64,000 nt of DNA from Salticus scenicus. Lineage: Eukaryota > Arthropoda > Arachnida > Araneae > Salticidae. A model generated the notes under the pieces. That model did not search any database, was not told where the DNA came from, and was given only the letters and a program-made list of their open reading frames with translations. Of the stretch, positions 52,735-64,000 are shown in pieces (the first letter of the stretch is position 1; every line of letters starts with the position of its first letter). The stretch spans positions 249,758,731-249,822,730 of the forward strand of contig OZ005660.1 in assembly GCA_963930645.1 (NCBI GenBank), in the 5' to 3' direction. A program made the translations under genes and the position numbers.

Positions 52735-54740
52735 GGCTTTGCCCGCATCGCTGGTCATTATATTGAAATTAATTCTCAAAATACCCTATCATTAATTATA
52801 ATAATTAAAAAAAAAAAAATTCTTAGAAATCAGTCAAAATCCAAGTTAAAGTTCTCGCTACCTTCGGTAGCAGTTTTCCTGCTCGCCACACTTCACAAAA
52901 TCCTTTTACAGTGCATGTTGCATACACATACCTAACTGACACATTAAAAAAATCGGGATTCTGAGATTATTTAAAGCAGAGTTATGTTTTAAAATGTGTT
53001 TTTTAGCTAACCTCCTCACCCCGCTCTTAACCCTTTGCGGCGCAAGACAATTTAGAACATTTAAATTATACTGCCACCGGAATTCATGAACTAAATTAAA
53101 CTAAAAGAAATTTTAAACTTTAAGGTTTAAAAAACCGGCCTTTTCTGATATGTTATAAACGTGAATTTTTTCTAAAATATTTCCGGGATGAATTTTTGCA
53201 GCTGGATCTTAAATTTTGCGTCCTCGTGGCGAGGACACCGCGCGTTAAGGGGTTAAAGGAAAGGAGGAGGGAATTTCGCAAAATATCTTTGTATTATGAG
53301 TTAAATACATATAACTGACCCACACATTGAAAATCTTCCTAAGATAATTTACTGCAGAATTACACATTTGTGTTACATGTTATTGTGTTACACAATACAT
53401 GTTTTCCCCCTGCCCCTCAGGGGAGGTAGGGTAGAGTTTCACAAAATCACTTTGTAGTGTGTGTTGAATACGCATATACAGTCCACACATCAAAAATTGC
53501 TATTCTAAAATTATTTGGATCAGAGTTAGGCATGGAAACATGTTTTTACTCCCTCCCCCCAACCCTTAAGGGGGGATAGCATGGCATTTCAAATAATCCC
53601 TTTCCATTTTGTGTGTTTGAGTATGCATAACCAATCGATATATAAAAAAAATCGCCTACCTGAGATAATTTAGAGCAGAAATACTCTTTAAAGCGTGTTT
53701 TTCCCCCATTCCTCGCCCTTAAAGGGGGGGAGGGGAATTTTCACAAAATCCTTGTATAGTGCGTGTTGGGAACATATAACCAGCCAGCACATAAAAAATC
53801 GCCTAAGATAGTTTGAAACAGAGTTTCGCATGGAAACATGATTCCCCCACCCCACCCCCTAGGCGAATAAGGTGGAATTTTGCAAAATCCCTTTATAGTG
53901 TGTGTCTTGTTGATTATGCATAACCAATTGACATATCAACAAATCGTTATCCTGAGATAATTTGGAGCAGAATTACTCTTATATTCGTGTTTTACCTCCT
54001 CCCTCCTTTAAAGGGGGGGAGGGAGAAATTTCATAAAATCCCTTTACTGTTCGTGTTGTGGAGGCATAAACAACCCACATATAAAATTTAATTTTGCTGA
54101 GATAATTTTAAGCAATGTATACTTGGAAACGGGTTTATCGCCCCTTACGCAAAATTTCATTACAATGGGTGTTGGGAACACATAAATAAGCCGGACACTA
54201 AAACTTGTAACCTCAGCTCCTATAGATTTCCCCTGATGAATTCAGCGCTAAAATGTGGCTTCAATTTGTCCCCTCATAACTACCCCCCAAAATCGCAAAA
54301 ACACAAAAATGAGTTTTTGGAAATATCCTCAAGAAGGTTCTTGGCGGTTTTCTATATATTTGTGCTATTATTGGTAGAGTTTTACTCGAAAATCCGTATT
54401 TTTCTAAATTTGCCTCCGAAAATTGTTTTCACACCCACCCTTAAAAATCCAAAATCGCAGAAAATAGTTTTTTTTTTTGTACTCAAGTCTAGTCTCTCCC
54501 TCTGAAATTTCTTCACAGTGAAGCAATTTGGAGTTGAGTTATGCTTATAAAGGGATTTTTGCTTTCTGCCCCCCCTCCCCCCCAGGGTGAATGAGGGAAT
54601 ATGTCACAAAATCCCATCTTAGTGGGCATCAGTGTCCTAAAACTAACGTGATTACCAAAATTTGCGACTCTTATCTTCCATAGAATCGCCACAGCTGTGT
54701 TGAGTCGGTGATCAGTGAGTTTACTCTTTTATATATACAG
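52735..54740 (+). repeat. Diverged roughly 150-bp tandem repeat, about ten units
   Basis: TTTCACAAAATCCCTTT-type sequence followed by GTGTGTTG, ACACATAAAAAATCGC, GAGATAATTT and a C/G-rich block recurs near 52897, 53270, 53436, 53584, 53739, 53876, 54028, 54150 and 54599. It begins with AGCAGGCTTTGCCCGCATCG and a hairpin GCTACC TTC GGTAGC (52857-52871). It is interrupted by a TTAA MITE. Confidence 0.75.
53031..53252. mobile_element. piggyBac-type MITE at TTAA
   Basis: TTAA (53027-53030) precedes CCCTTTGCGGCGC. The right end is GCGCGTTAAGGGG before TTAA (53253-53256). It is 222 bp. The CCCTTTG start is the classical piggyBac end style. A second inverted GTCCTCG TGG CGAGGAC hairpin lies near the right end. 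Confidence 0.8.
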
Positions 54741-55659
54741 ATAACTGTTTATAATTTATTTTTATTTACTGATACATTATTACATGTATCTACGGTACTG
54801 TACACACCAGTTACAATAGTACTTAAATGTACCAATAATTTAATTGTATTTGGCTGAGTATAAATCTCAAAATGTACAATATTCGATTCTGTAGCAATTA
54901 TTATCAAGAGTGTATGTATGTAAGCTTCACGCATATGAAAAACAAAAAATAAATAAACAAATAAAAAAGATAAACTATGGAGGAAATTCGAAGTGGAACA
55001 CTATAAATTGGTAACGACACAAAATACCAGATTGAAAGAAATAGTCCTGTCGTACAAATGCTTTCTTTGCATCACACTGTCTCTTTGCACAAATTCTCGC
55101 TTAGTTGGATACTATGATACAAAATAACATTTACATATATTTTACTCACAGTTTTGGATAGCGTGATGCAAAAGACAAATCGATTTTTTGAAATAAATAA
55201 TTTTAATTTATAATGCAAACTCAGTGAAAGTGTGATTATTTGACAGTATATTTGAAAATTAAAAGCACTGTTTCAATGTGTAAATATACTTTATTAGACA
55301 AAACAAAGGTAATTTTAATGGAATCCAAAAACAAATCTTTTGAAATGACACCGAGGCGTGACTGGAATTTTTATATCATTCCTTTTAAAACTGTTATTTT
55401 CAAATTGAAATGCAAATGAAAAAGCATCAGTGAGTATATTTTATATATTTGTCTTATCTTGAAGTTAAAAATATTATGCTTGCATTGTAAGTATAAAGAA
55501 AAGAAAAAAGCAAAATATTAAATAAGAAAATCTATGTATATTTTAACTAATAAAAAAGCGTCACTTAACATTTGATATCATTATTTTTAAGACCCATATT
55601 TCAAATTCTTATAGTGATAAAGTAGCTGCGTCACAAACTTTTAACCCGTTAAGGGTTTT
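54741..55659. other. AT-rich DNA, nothing recognised
   Basis: No ORF or element end was identified. Confidence 0.45.
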
Positions 55660-55850
55660 TGTACTGATGAGATTACGATTAGATTACGATTATAATTTAA
55701 ATATTTTTTTTATTACGATTAGATTACGATTACAATTTAAATATTTTTTTGGATTACGATTAGATTACGATTATAATTTAAATATTTTATTTTGATTACG
55801 ATTAATCAGGGGTTACGTTACTTTTGTAATCGATTACGATTACGTGATTA
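55660..55850. repeat. Minisatellite of ATTACGATTAGATTACGATT units
   Basis: Three to four units of about 50 bp alternate ATTACGATTAG with ATAATTTAAATATTTT, ending in GTAATCGATTACGATTACG. That ending resembles the subterminal motifs of some hAT-like elements. Confidence 0.8.
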
Positions 55851-56055
55851 AGGGAGGCATACTATTGTAACAATCGCTGCTATCGTAGATCACAAGTCGG
55901 ATCGTAGTCGTAATTTTGATACAAATGTAACGCCATCGGCCATATTGGATCGTAAAGTTGTGATTGTTGACATAAAAATTTGCGACTGCCTGCGCTCTCC
56001 CGTAAGCTGTCACAAACCTCTCACAAGTAAGATGGCGGATATTAGGGTTGATCAA
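55846..56055. repeat. CpG-containing repeat shared with 17.45 kb
   Basis: AGGGAGGCATACTATTGTAAC followed by GCTATCGTAGATCACAAGT is the inverse of 17452-17505. A short ORF over it is not conserved in the other copy. Confidence 0.6.
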
Positions 56056-56335
56056 TGATAAATAAAATATTTATTTATTTATTTATTTTTGTGTGTGGAG
56101 TGTTATTATTGATACAGAAAATGAAATTAAAACCTTTGTATAATTTTAAAATGACAAGATTTACTTCATTAAACGTGATATCGCACAAACAAGAAAACGT
56201 CCAATATTGTTCATTTATGATTCATTATTTAAAAAATCGCAGTAAATTGTATAATAATGTGAGATGAACAGCATATTTCTGATTTTTTTTATAATAATAA
56301 CAATAATTATTACTATTATTATTAACAGTGGCGGA

Positions 56336-56506
56336 TCCAGAACTCGACTTTTTTTTTTTTTTGGGGGGGGGGGCTAAGATTTTTCAAAGTGTTATTTTGG
56401 ACCAATAAAAATTTACAATTGCAATATTCAATTGTGAATGTCAGTGTTTTTTTTTTGGGGGGGGGGCTTCAGCCCCCTAGCCCCCCCCCCCTTAAATCCG
56501 CCACTG
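56336..56506. mobile_element. hAT-type MITE family B, copy 2
   Basis: It starts CAGTGGCGGATCCAGAACTC and ends TTAAATCCGCCACTG, with an 8-bp duplication ATTATTAA on both sides (56328-56335 and 56507-56514). It is inverted relative to copy 1. Confidence 0.88.
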
Positions 56507-56514
56507 ATTATTAA

Positions 56515-58071
56515 CTGTATGTATATTATTTTGTATCGTTTGTTCCTTGTTAAAAAAGTCAAACTATATTTTTACACTAATGGTACTGAATGCGTTAAGT
56601 ACTCCTTAAATATCATTCACAGGTATAAATGAATTCTTTTAGTAATACATATATGATATATTTATTAATAAGTCTTTCCTCGCCATTCTTTCTGCAGACA
56701 AGTAGGAAGTTTTAGTGATTTTGCATGTTAAGTAGTTTGACCCCTAATTTATCACAGAAGTCATTAAATAATGTATAGCAGCTTGATACAACTACAAACC
56801 TAAATTCTAAATTGATTTTCATCAAAATTATTTAAATTGTAGTGTTAAAATTCTTATTATGAAAAAGAGAAACTGTATATGTGGGGAATTAATTTTGTAT
56901 CTAAAAGTAGATTATAAGAGAGTTACTTTCTAGAATTTTTAAGCTGTTGATGAAATGCTAAAATTCATTAATGTAATTTTTTTTTTTATTCACAAAATTT
57001 ATATACAGTCTCTTATTTATAAGATTCTTGTAACTCCTACATTCTGAGATATTTTAACTCCTACAATATTTTAAACATTAAAATTCAGAAATATTCTTTA
57101 AAGTTTCAACTTTCCAAATTTAGGTATCTACTATACATTATGTTTACTTTAATTTTTTTATTGAATTGAAACATTTATGTTTAATAGTTTTAATGTAAGT
57201 AATGATTTAAAAGCATGGGATAATTCGGGTACACATTGCATTTTACTAATGAAAAATAATCATTGTATACTCCTGCATCATCGTTACCTAAGGTTGTATA
57301 TGCTGAAAATATGCTTGCAATACTGATATTGACAGGAGTTTTCTTTTCTAAAGATAGCAATGTAAACATATCCATATATTATTAATTTAAATTAAGGTAT
57401 ACTGATTCAAATTCATCATTTGAGATAAAAATGTTTTTCACCCCACCACTTGTGCAAAGTAGCTTTTGAATTGGTTTTTATAATCATTTTCATTCAATTT
57501 TGTGTCCTCTAAAATGACCTCTTTTTCAAAATTGAATGTTTTGAATAAAAGACATTGCATATTTTCTCCTCTTTTACCAATAAAAAATTCTGGTTACCTT
57601 ATACGTAAAAAATAGAGTAAGATAATCATATTTTGTGGCGAGTAGTTTTTTTTTTTAATGAGTATAATATAAGTTGAAATTTTGGGCTCTGATACTGCTA
57701 TCCCACTTAAATTTTAAAACACTTTATTATGAAAGGTGCTACATTGAGTAAGAAAATGTTACATAATTTTTTTTAATTTCTAATTAAATCTTCATGTAAT
57801 GCAGAGTTAAATAAATGCTTTGCTTAGTAGGGGATCTAATAATATCTTATGTGTTTAAATTTTGAGTTATTTTTGAAATAGTTCTGGGTTATTCTTTTAT
57901 AGACAAAATAATTTATTGTGCTTTAAGTTACATTAAAATTAAAAGGTTTGTAATCCAGCTATCTCACTGTTTCAATTAATTAATAAATTCCTTAATTTAA
58001 GATTTTAAATAGTGTTTTTTTTTATGATTTAAGGAGAGGGGGGGGGAGATGAATTTTCTTGCTGTTAATTT

Positions 58072-58106
<35 letters not shown>

Positions 58107-58365
58107 GTTGCACTGGAATTTTAAAAGACAACTTGTTGTTACAATACACTTTTAAAGCAAAAAAAAAAAAAAAAAAAAAAAAAAACTCAAATAAATTTGG
58201 GTTTTGCTTTCTATAGAGAGCACGCATAATTTTGATTTACTTATTGGTGAATTGATTCACAAGAGTTGTTTTTCACTTTTAACATTTTGAACTTTGTGTG
58301 TAAAATAATTTTTTTTTTGGGGGGGGGGGACAGGGGGGAACACTGCTCTGCAAAAAGAAAAAAAA
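56515..58365. other. AT-rich DNA, no gene seen
   Basis: It has long T and A homopolymers (58074-58102 and 58160-58185) and G runs. Lysine- or phenylalanine-rich ORFs here are homopolymer artefacts. Confidence 0.5.
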
Positions 58366-58880
58366 TTCGAGATCTGATACCATTCTTGCTCAACTTATGT
58401 GAAATGATCTCCTGAATCCGAATGGGACTCCCATTTTGCCTAGTCACCCACCGTTTTCTAGATACACCACCTCCTCTCTGAATTTTTTTCCCTGTTTGAT
58501 AATTTTATGACCATGAATTTGATTTGAAGAATTAAAAATAATTTAACACCTAAAAGCAAAAAAATATAAAGTTTAATAACAGATTAAAAAAATATAAGGT
58601 ATGTAATGCATAATTTCAGTTTCCTCCCCAAAATTTTTCCCTTGTCGCAAATGTGAATGTTTTAGAATTTTTCAACTCTGTAACCCCTCAGAAGGCATTT
58701 AATGGTTAAAATAAATCTCTCCCCTCCTAGAAATCAAATTCATAGCCATAAAATCACTGAAAAATGATAAATAATAGGGGGCCATTCCTAAAAAACGGTG
58801 GGTGATAGGGCAAAATGGGCATCATATTCGGATTCAGGAGGTCATTTTACATAAGAATGTACTGAAATGGTGTCAGAGGC
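58366..58880. repeat. Inverted repeat with about 90-bp arms
   Basis: The left arm (about 58366-58460, with CTCCTGAATCCGAATGGGA and CACCCACCGTTTTCTA) pairs with the right arm (about 58793-58880, AAAACGGTGGGTGATAGGGC and ATTCGGATTCAGGAGGTCAT). The spacer is about 330 bp, with no ORF. Confidence 0.8.
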
Positions 58881-59800
58881 AACTTTCATGCTGATCAGTT
58901 CAATGGAACTAGCTGTTTTTGTTTAAAAATGCATCCAATTTTAAAAGAGTCTTTTTCTACATCACAATCACATCTTTTGCACCATAATATTTACATATTT
59001 TAGAATCCAAGTGGCTTCAAGAATGACACATAATCCTTTAATTTAAGTGTTATAATTGCCATTTGGTACTTTCATATTAATCGTATGCTGGCAATTTATA
59101 CTTTAGTATTAACTTAGCTCGTGAAATACGGTCACCTGGTTACAATAGCCAACCAGTATATTTTAACTGGCAACATGGTTTTCAACTTTGAAACTTAATT
59201 ACCAAAAAAAAAAAAAAAATGATGAAAAAATTGGTTCTAGTTTCGGGCTCTGATTCCACTCACGATATAAGCAAACTCTCAGCGTTTTCATTCTCACTTC
59301 TCTTACCACATTTTGAGACACCGTGTTAAATCAATACACTATTAGGGAAGTTACACCACTTTTCTCCATACATATTTCACAACTTGGTGTTAAATTGCTG
59401 AGCCATTTGAGGGAATTGGTCTAGACAGCTCCTCGTTTGCATGTGCTTTGCAACCAGGAGCTGAATTGTTGTGCTGGTGTAATGATATATTGATAGTGAT
59501 AGTGTATTAATTTGGTGAAATTATTAAAACTGTTATTTGTATAACTTAAATAGTTATATTACTGTTATTAATAAACTCATTATTTAAATGCATTTCAAGT
59601 TAAAACGTCTAATAAAACTTACGTCATTTCACTTTAAAAAATTTTTTTGGAAAAATGCTTACAAATAGAAATACTATATATGACATCACTTTCTACAATG
59701 TACTGTCAGTGTGACGTCAAACTGACTCAAAAAAAAAAAAAAAAAAAAAAAAACAAGCTATCTTTATTTTCTATATCGTTTAATACTAAGACTACATGTT
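58881..59800. other. AT-rich DNA, nothing recognised
   Basis: It has A runs at about 59205 and 59730. No gene or element end was seen. Confidence 0.45.
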
Positions 59801-60128
59801 ATCTGACCCGCCCGGCATCGCCCGGGCCATGATAATAACCTTAAATTTGTATGGTATCTTTAACTCTATTTTGTTTGAATTTCTATTTTTAAATAAAAGC
59901 ATCACGAAAAAAATAATCATCTGTAACAAAAAAATTATCTTAAACCGAATGGAACAAGGGCTCGTAACCCCGATGCATGCAGCAGCTTATACGTGGGCTG
60001 CTAATAACATGAAAAATTCTAAAAATTAACCTTGAACCGAATGATCCTCTGACTCTTGTTTCCGCTGCCTGTGGCTGTGGCACTGTATAGCAGGCATGCT
60101 ACACACACGCTGCAAAATCCACTTTTCT

Positions 60129-60142
60129 CCACCAGGGGGCAC
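60129..60142 (+). promoter_or_regulatory. CTCF-like core motif, first of about eight
   Basis: CCACCAGGGGGCAC fits the CTCF core (CCAxxAGxxGGCxC). Similar cores lie at about 60247, 60367, 60519, 60639, 61964, 62084 and 62203, most spaced about 120 bp apart in the tandem units. Binding is inference only. Confidence 0.4.
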
Positions 60143-61084
60143 ATTATGTTGTGTACAAACCACCAATTGCCTTGAATTTCCAAGACCTTTCAAATAAGGT
60201 GTCACATGATGTTATCAACTGCAAAATCTTTTAGTTGCACTTTCCACCGCCAGGGGGCACAATCTGTTTTGTATGAACATCACCAACGGTCAGAAAATAT
60301 CAAGACCTTTAAAATAAGGTGCAACATGATAGGGTCTACTACGAAATCATTTAGTTCCACTGTTCACCACCAGGGAGCACACTATATTGTATATAAACAT
60401 CCCCAATCAACATGAAATTTCAAGACCTTTGTCACCAATCTCCTTCAATTTCCAAGACCTTTCAAATAAGGTATCATAGGGTGGTATCAAGTACAAAATC
60501 CTTTAGTTGCACTTTCCACCGCCAGAGGGCACAGTGTGTTCTCTATGAACATCACCAACAGTCAGGAAATACCAAGACCTTTAAAATAAGGTGTAACATG
60601 ACAGGGCCTACTACAAAATCAACTAGTTCCATTTTTCACCACCAGGAGGCGCAATATATTGTATTCAAACATATCCAATCAACATGAAGTTTCAAGAGCT
60701 TTAAAATGAAGTGTTACAAGTGTGGGTCTAGACCGGATTTTCCTCTCAAACTAATCCCCCCCCCGGGAAATTGATATTTTTGTATTCGAGTCTAGTCCCC
60801 CCTATGTACAATTTCTTCACCGTGAAGTAATTTGGAACTGAGTTAACTCACAAACATGCTTTTAACCTCTGCCCCCCCCCAGGGAGTGACCATTCGACTT
60901 TTTATTTTTTTCTCTTTTAATGATACATCTACAGACCAAGACCTTTTTTTAGACTCCTCAACCAAATTTTTACACCTAGCCGTTCTCTCAATTTAGTGGA
61001 TACAGATAAAACACGCTACAAATTAATGTATAGATAATTGAAATTTCATTTAGAAAGATTGGAGTGTAAGGCTGATTTTTTATA

Positions 61085-61165
61085 CAAACTATGTGAAAAA
61101 TACCAGAGCCGGGAATCAAGCCCGGGTTATCTGCTTCCAGTGAGCTACCCAGGCTGATAACCAGT
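61085..61165 (-). repeat. tRNA-like remnant without an anticodon arm
   Basis: On the minus strand, GGGTAGCTCACTGG resembles an A box. CCGGGCTTGATTCCCGG resembles a T arm and B box with two changes. Only about 14 bases separate them, too few for an anticodon arm, so it cannot be a working tRNA. It could be a SINE head or a deleted tRNA copy. Confidence 0.35.
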
Positions 61166-62640
61166 TCGGCATTTCTCACATAATATCCACTGGCAAGGTC
61201 ACTGAGTCTGCAAACACAGATATAACAAGTGAGAATATTTTTCGTAGCTCAACTCCATTAGACCACAAAATTTCCAATTAGAAATTACTAGCTGGAACCC
61301 ATCGAATTCGAAAGTTATTTTATTGACTGTAATGTTTCAAACATTGTTGCATCATTATTTAAATGTATTTCAAGTTAAAACATCTAATATAAGTTACGAC
61401 ATTTCACTTACAAAAAGAAATTCGGAAAAATTCTTATAAATAGAAATGAACCTTAAATATGTATGATTTCATATCTTTAACTCGATTTTGTTCAAATTTC
61501 TGTTTTTAAATGAAAGCATCACGAAAAAATAATCAGCTGTAACAAAAAAATTACCTCGAAGCGAACAATACTCTGCCTTGTGACCCAGGTGCCTGCGGCA
61601 GTGCACACACGGGCCGCTACTAACATAAAAAATTCACAAAAATTAACCTGGAACTGAACGAACCCACCCGGCGTTGACCAGGCCCATGATAATAACCTTA
61701 AATTTCTATGATTTCATATCTTTAACTCAATTTTGTTTGAATTTCTATCTTTAAATGAAGCATTGCAAAAAAAATAATCATCTGTAACAAAAAAAATTAC
61801 CTCAAACCGAACAGAACTTGGGACCATGGTGCCTGCGGCAGCGTATATGCAGGCCGCTAATAACATGAAAAAATTCTCAAAAATTAACCTTGAACTGAAC
61901 GAACCTTTGACTCATGTTTCCGCTACCAGTGGCTGCAAAATGCTACGCAAAATTAACTTTCTTCCACCAGGGGGCGTAGTATGTTGTATACGAACATCAC
62001 CAGTTGCCTTAAATTTCCAAGACCTTTCGAATAAGGTGTCACATGGTGGTGTCAGCTGTAAAATCCTTTAGTTGTGCTTTCCACCTCCAGAGGGCACAGT
62101 GTGTTCTGTATGAACATCACCAATGGTCAGGAAATACTAAGACCTTTAAAATAAGGTGTAACATATTGGGGTCTACTACAAAATCACCCAGTTCCATTTT
62201 TCACCACCAGGGGACACACTATATTGTATACAAACATCCCCAATCTACCCGAAATTTCAAGTCCTTTAAAATGTGGGGCTACATGTGTGTCTAAAAGGGA
62301 TTTCCCTCTTAAACTAATTCCCCCCCCCCCCCCAAAAAATCTACTTTTCCTCTTTAAAATCGAAAATTCCAAAATCACAGAAATTGATTTTATAGTATTC
62401 GAGTCTAGTCCCCCCATGTACAACTTCTTCACCGTGAAGTAATTTGGAGCTGAGTTAAGCTCACAAACATGTTTTTATCTCCTACCCCCCAGGGTGGAGA
62501 ACCATTCGACTTTTTTTAATTTTCTCTTTTAATGACACATCTGCAGACCAAGACCTTTTTTTAGACACCTCAGCCAAATTTTTACACCAAGCTGTTCTCT
62601 CGATTTAGTGGATACAGACAAAACACGTGTCAAATTAATA

Positions 62641-63519
62641 TATAGATATTCAATAATACATCAACCATGAAATTTCATTTACAAATATTGTAGTGGAAGA
62701 CTGATTTTTTTTTTTTTTTTTTTTTTTGTTATACCAATTACATGAAAAATCAACCTTACACTCCAATCTTTCTAAATGAAGTTTCTAATTTTACGGTAAA
62801 TTCAGAAAACTTTCTACGAATTATTTTCACACATTTATCTTGATCTATAGAAAACTGGCCCTTCAGAGAGGTGGTCTTTTAAAAAAGGTTTGTCCTATGG
62901 CACAATTTGCCAGTGTTCTAAAAATTACTACCAAATCAATATCTGACTTGCACTCGACTATAAAAATGTAATCTGACAAATAAAACACATAGTTAAGTTA
63001 TAATGAATCTGTTCATTCTTATCCAGCAAACATTAAATAAAACCTAAGAAAAAGTACTAAATACTGTGTCTTTATTTATCGAACAGGTCAAAAGGTTTCA
63101 TCTTTCTAACGAGTTAATATTTTAGATGTTTGCCAGATAACTCAGTTGGTATAGGGGATTAGAATCTGTGACTAATTCTGATTTAGAATCAATTGATAAA
63201 ATAACTGATTTAAATGAATGTGTGATGAGTGAGAAAGAAATTAAAAATTGTTAAATATTTTTTTATTTAAAATTTTATAGTAAGGAAGAAAAAAAAAGCG
63301 AGGGGAGATGTGTTATTTTCTTCACTGGCAACAAAACAAAACAAAACAAAAAAAAAGTTTTAAAACGATAATTACAATTTTTTAGCCATCTGTAAATGTA
63401 ATATGGTTAAAAAGAAAAAAAAAATTAATACTGCATTTGTATTTACATAAAGAAAAGAAAAATCTATTTCATGCGAATGCTACGGTAAACTCAAATATTG
63501 AATGAGAAGATCCCTTTGC
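62641..63519. other. AT-rich DNA, nothing recognised
   Basis: It has a T run at about 62707. A tRNA D-arm-like GATAACTCAGTTGG (about 63138) has no B box behind it. There is no ORF of note. Confidence 0.4.
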
Positions 63520-63790
63520 GGAACAAGTTGCACAGCAAACTTACTCCAAATATTTGAACTGTAAGTTCACTTTCCAACGTTGGTTTAAATCAGCCTGGTA
63601 TTTCAAAAGTTATCATGATGGCATATTTTCAAGTGACTGCAACTTGAAAACAAATTGGCAGAGCAAGTTGTCTAGTGAACTTATCATCAAAACATTTATA
63701 TAAGTTCACTACACAACTTTGGCTTGAATTGATTGATTAATTCAGTGTTTCAATAGTTATTGTAATAATAAATATTCAAGTAGCCCTAAT
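63520..63790 (-). repeat. Family C repeat, reverse orientation
   Basis: AAGTGACTGCAACTTGAAAAC, AACTTATCATCAAAACATTTA and GTTCACTACACAACTTTGG are inverse relatives of 47050-47350. The last 200 bases of the window hold only a T run and a similar weak match. Confidence 0.6.
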
Positions 63791-64000
63791 TAATTTAAGG
63801 TATCCGTTTTTTTTTTTTTTTTTTTTTGGAAGAAAAGAGCGGATAAATTTCATTAATAAACTTGGTTGAGACACTTATATGGCCTATGCATATATCAAAA
63901 TTCAAGCAAATCCAATCTTAAATACACTTTTCACAATGTGGATTTGTAATTTTCAAGTGAACTCTTGAAAATAAAATAGCACAGCAACCATCGTTAATGA

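Larger units (their letters stand above)
59801..62640 (+). repeat. Large repeat, two to three diverged copies with 120-bp sub-arrays
   Basis: A leader (CATGATAATAACCTTAAATT ... AATAATCATCTGTAAC ... GCTAATAACATGAAAAATTC) occurs at about 59827, 61445 and 61686. Two copies are followed by 120-bp units with CAAGACCTTT(C/A)AAATAAGGTG at 60181, 60301, 60453, 60573 and at about 62018, 62138, 62257. A tail with TCTTCACCGTGAAGTAATTTGG follows (60815 and 62427). ORFs of Ser/His/Gln-rich type across it follow the 120-bp period and are not genes. Confidence 0.82.

Noticed and set aside
58074..58230. Lys-rich ORF over T and A homopolymers
   Set aside because: Homopolymer artefact.
60206..60687. Two Ser/His/Gln-rich ORFs that look like a repeat protein
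   Set aside because: They simply follow the 120-bp DNA period, which is a multiple of three, and the other copy of the repeat does not keep them open in the same way.
63125..63190. tRNA-like start (GATAACTCAGTTGG)
   Set aside because: No B box or T arm follows at the right distance.

Overview
This window is nuclear DNA from an animal, most likely an arthropod. It is AT-rich, intron-bearing and packed with homopolymers, microsatellites and eukaryotic transposable elements (BEL/Pao, Ty3/gypsy, Ty1/copia, hAT-like, TTAA-specific and TA-flanked foldback elements). A ZAD-like zinc-finger start exon favours an arthropod. An arachnid or a relative is only a guess. No rRNA gene, intact tRNA gene, CRISPR array or bacterial-style operon was seen.

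Layout. 1-957: the 3' end of a BEL/Pao retrotransposon and its LTR. 2394-7136: a complete Ty3/gypsy element with identical 313-bp LTRs, intact gag and pol, and a textbook -1 frameshift signal between them. 7792-10380: three terminal exons of a host-type gene encoding a DUF4806-like domain, with a poly(A) signal. 13.3-16.7 kb: tandem repeats, including 15 units of a roughly 147-bp satellite carrying a hairpin. 16.7-18.7 kb: foldback elements, two of which abut at one TTAA. 18.8-19.5 kb: a promoter-like island with two CRE palindromes, then a ZAD-like first exon. 20.5-24.6 kb: hAT-like non-autonomous elements and older repeats.

24.6-45.1 kb is a nest of insertions that the target-site duplications resolve. 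A hAT-type element (24625-45081) was hit by a Ty1/copia element (24714-43651, minus strand). The copia RT gene was then hit by a 10.3-kb hAT-type element (27577-37895), which itself carries a TTAA element and several palindromic MITEs. Separately, one copia LTR was hit by a 707-bp transposon. The copia polyprotein is the most interesting gene here. It has an apparent methyl-CpG-binding (MBD-like) domain between integrase and reverse transcriptase. Its RT is separated from Gag-protease-integrase by one in-frame UGA in the readthrough context UGA-CUAG. It is primed by a half-tRNA-iMet-type site.

After a 200-N assembly gap (45274-45473), the window to 64 kb holds only repeats: hAT-like and foldback elements, satellites of about 150 bp, a TTAA MITE, and 120-bp arrays with CTCF-like motifs. 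No convincing host gene was found there. The retroelement genes work together as self-replicating units. The two host gene fragments have no visible functional link to each other.
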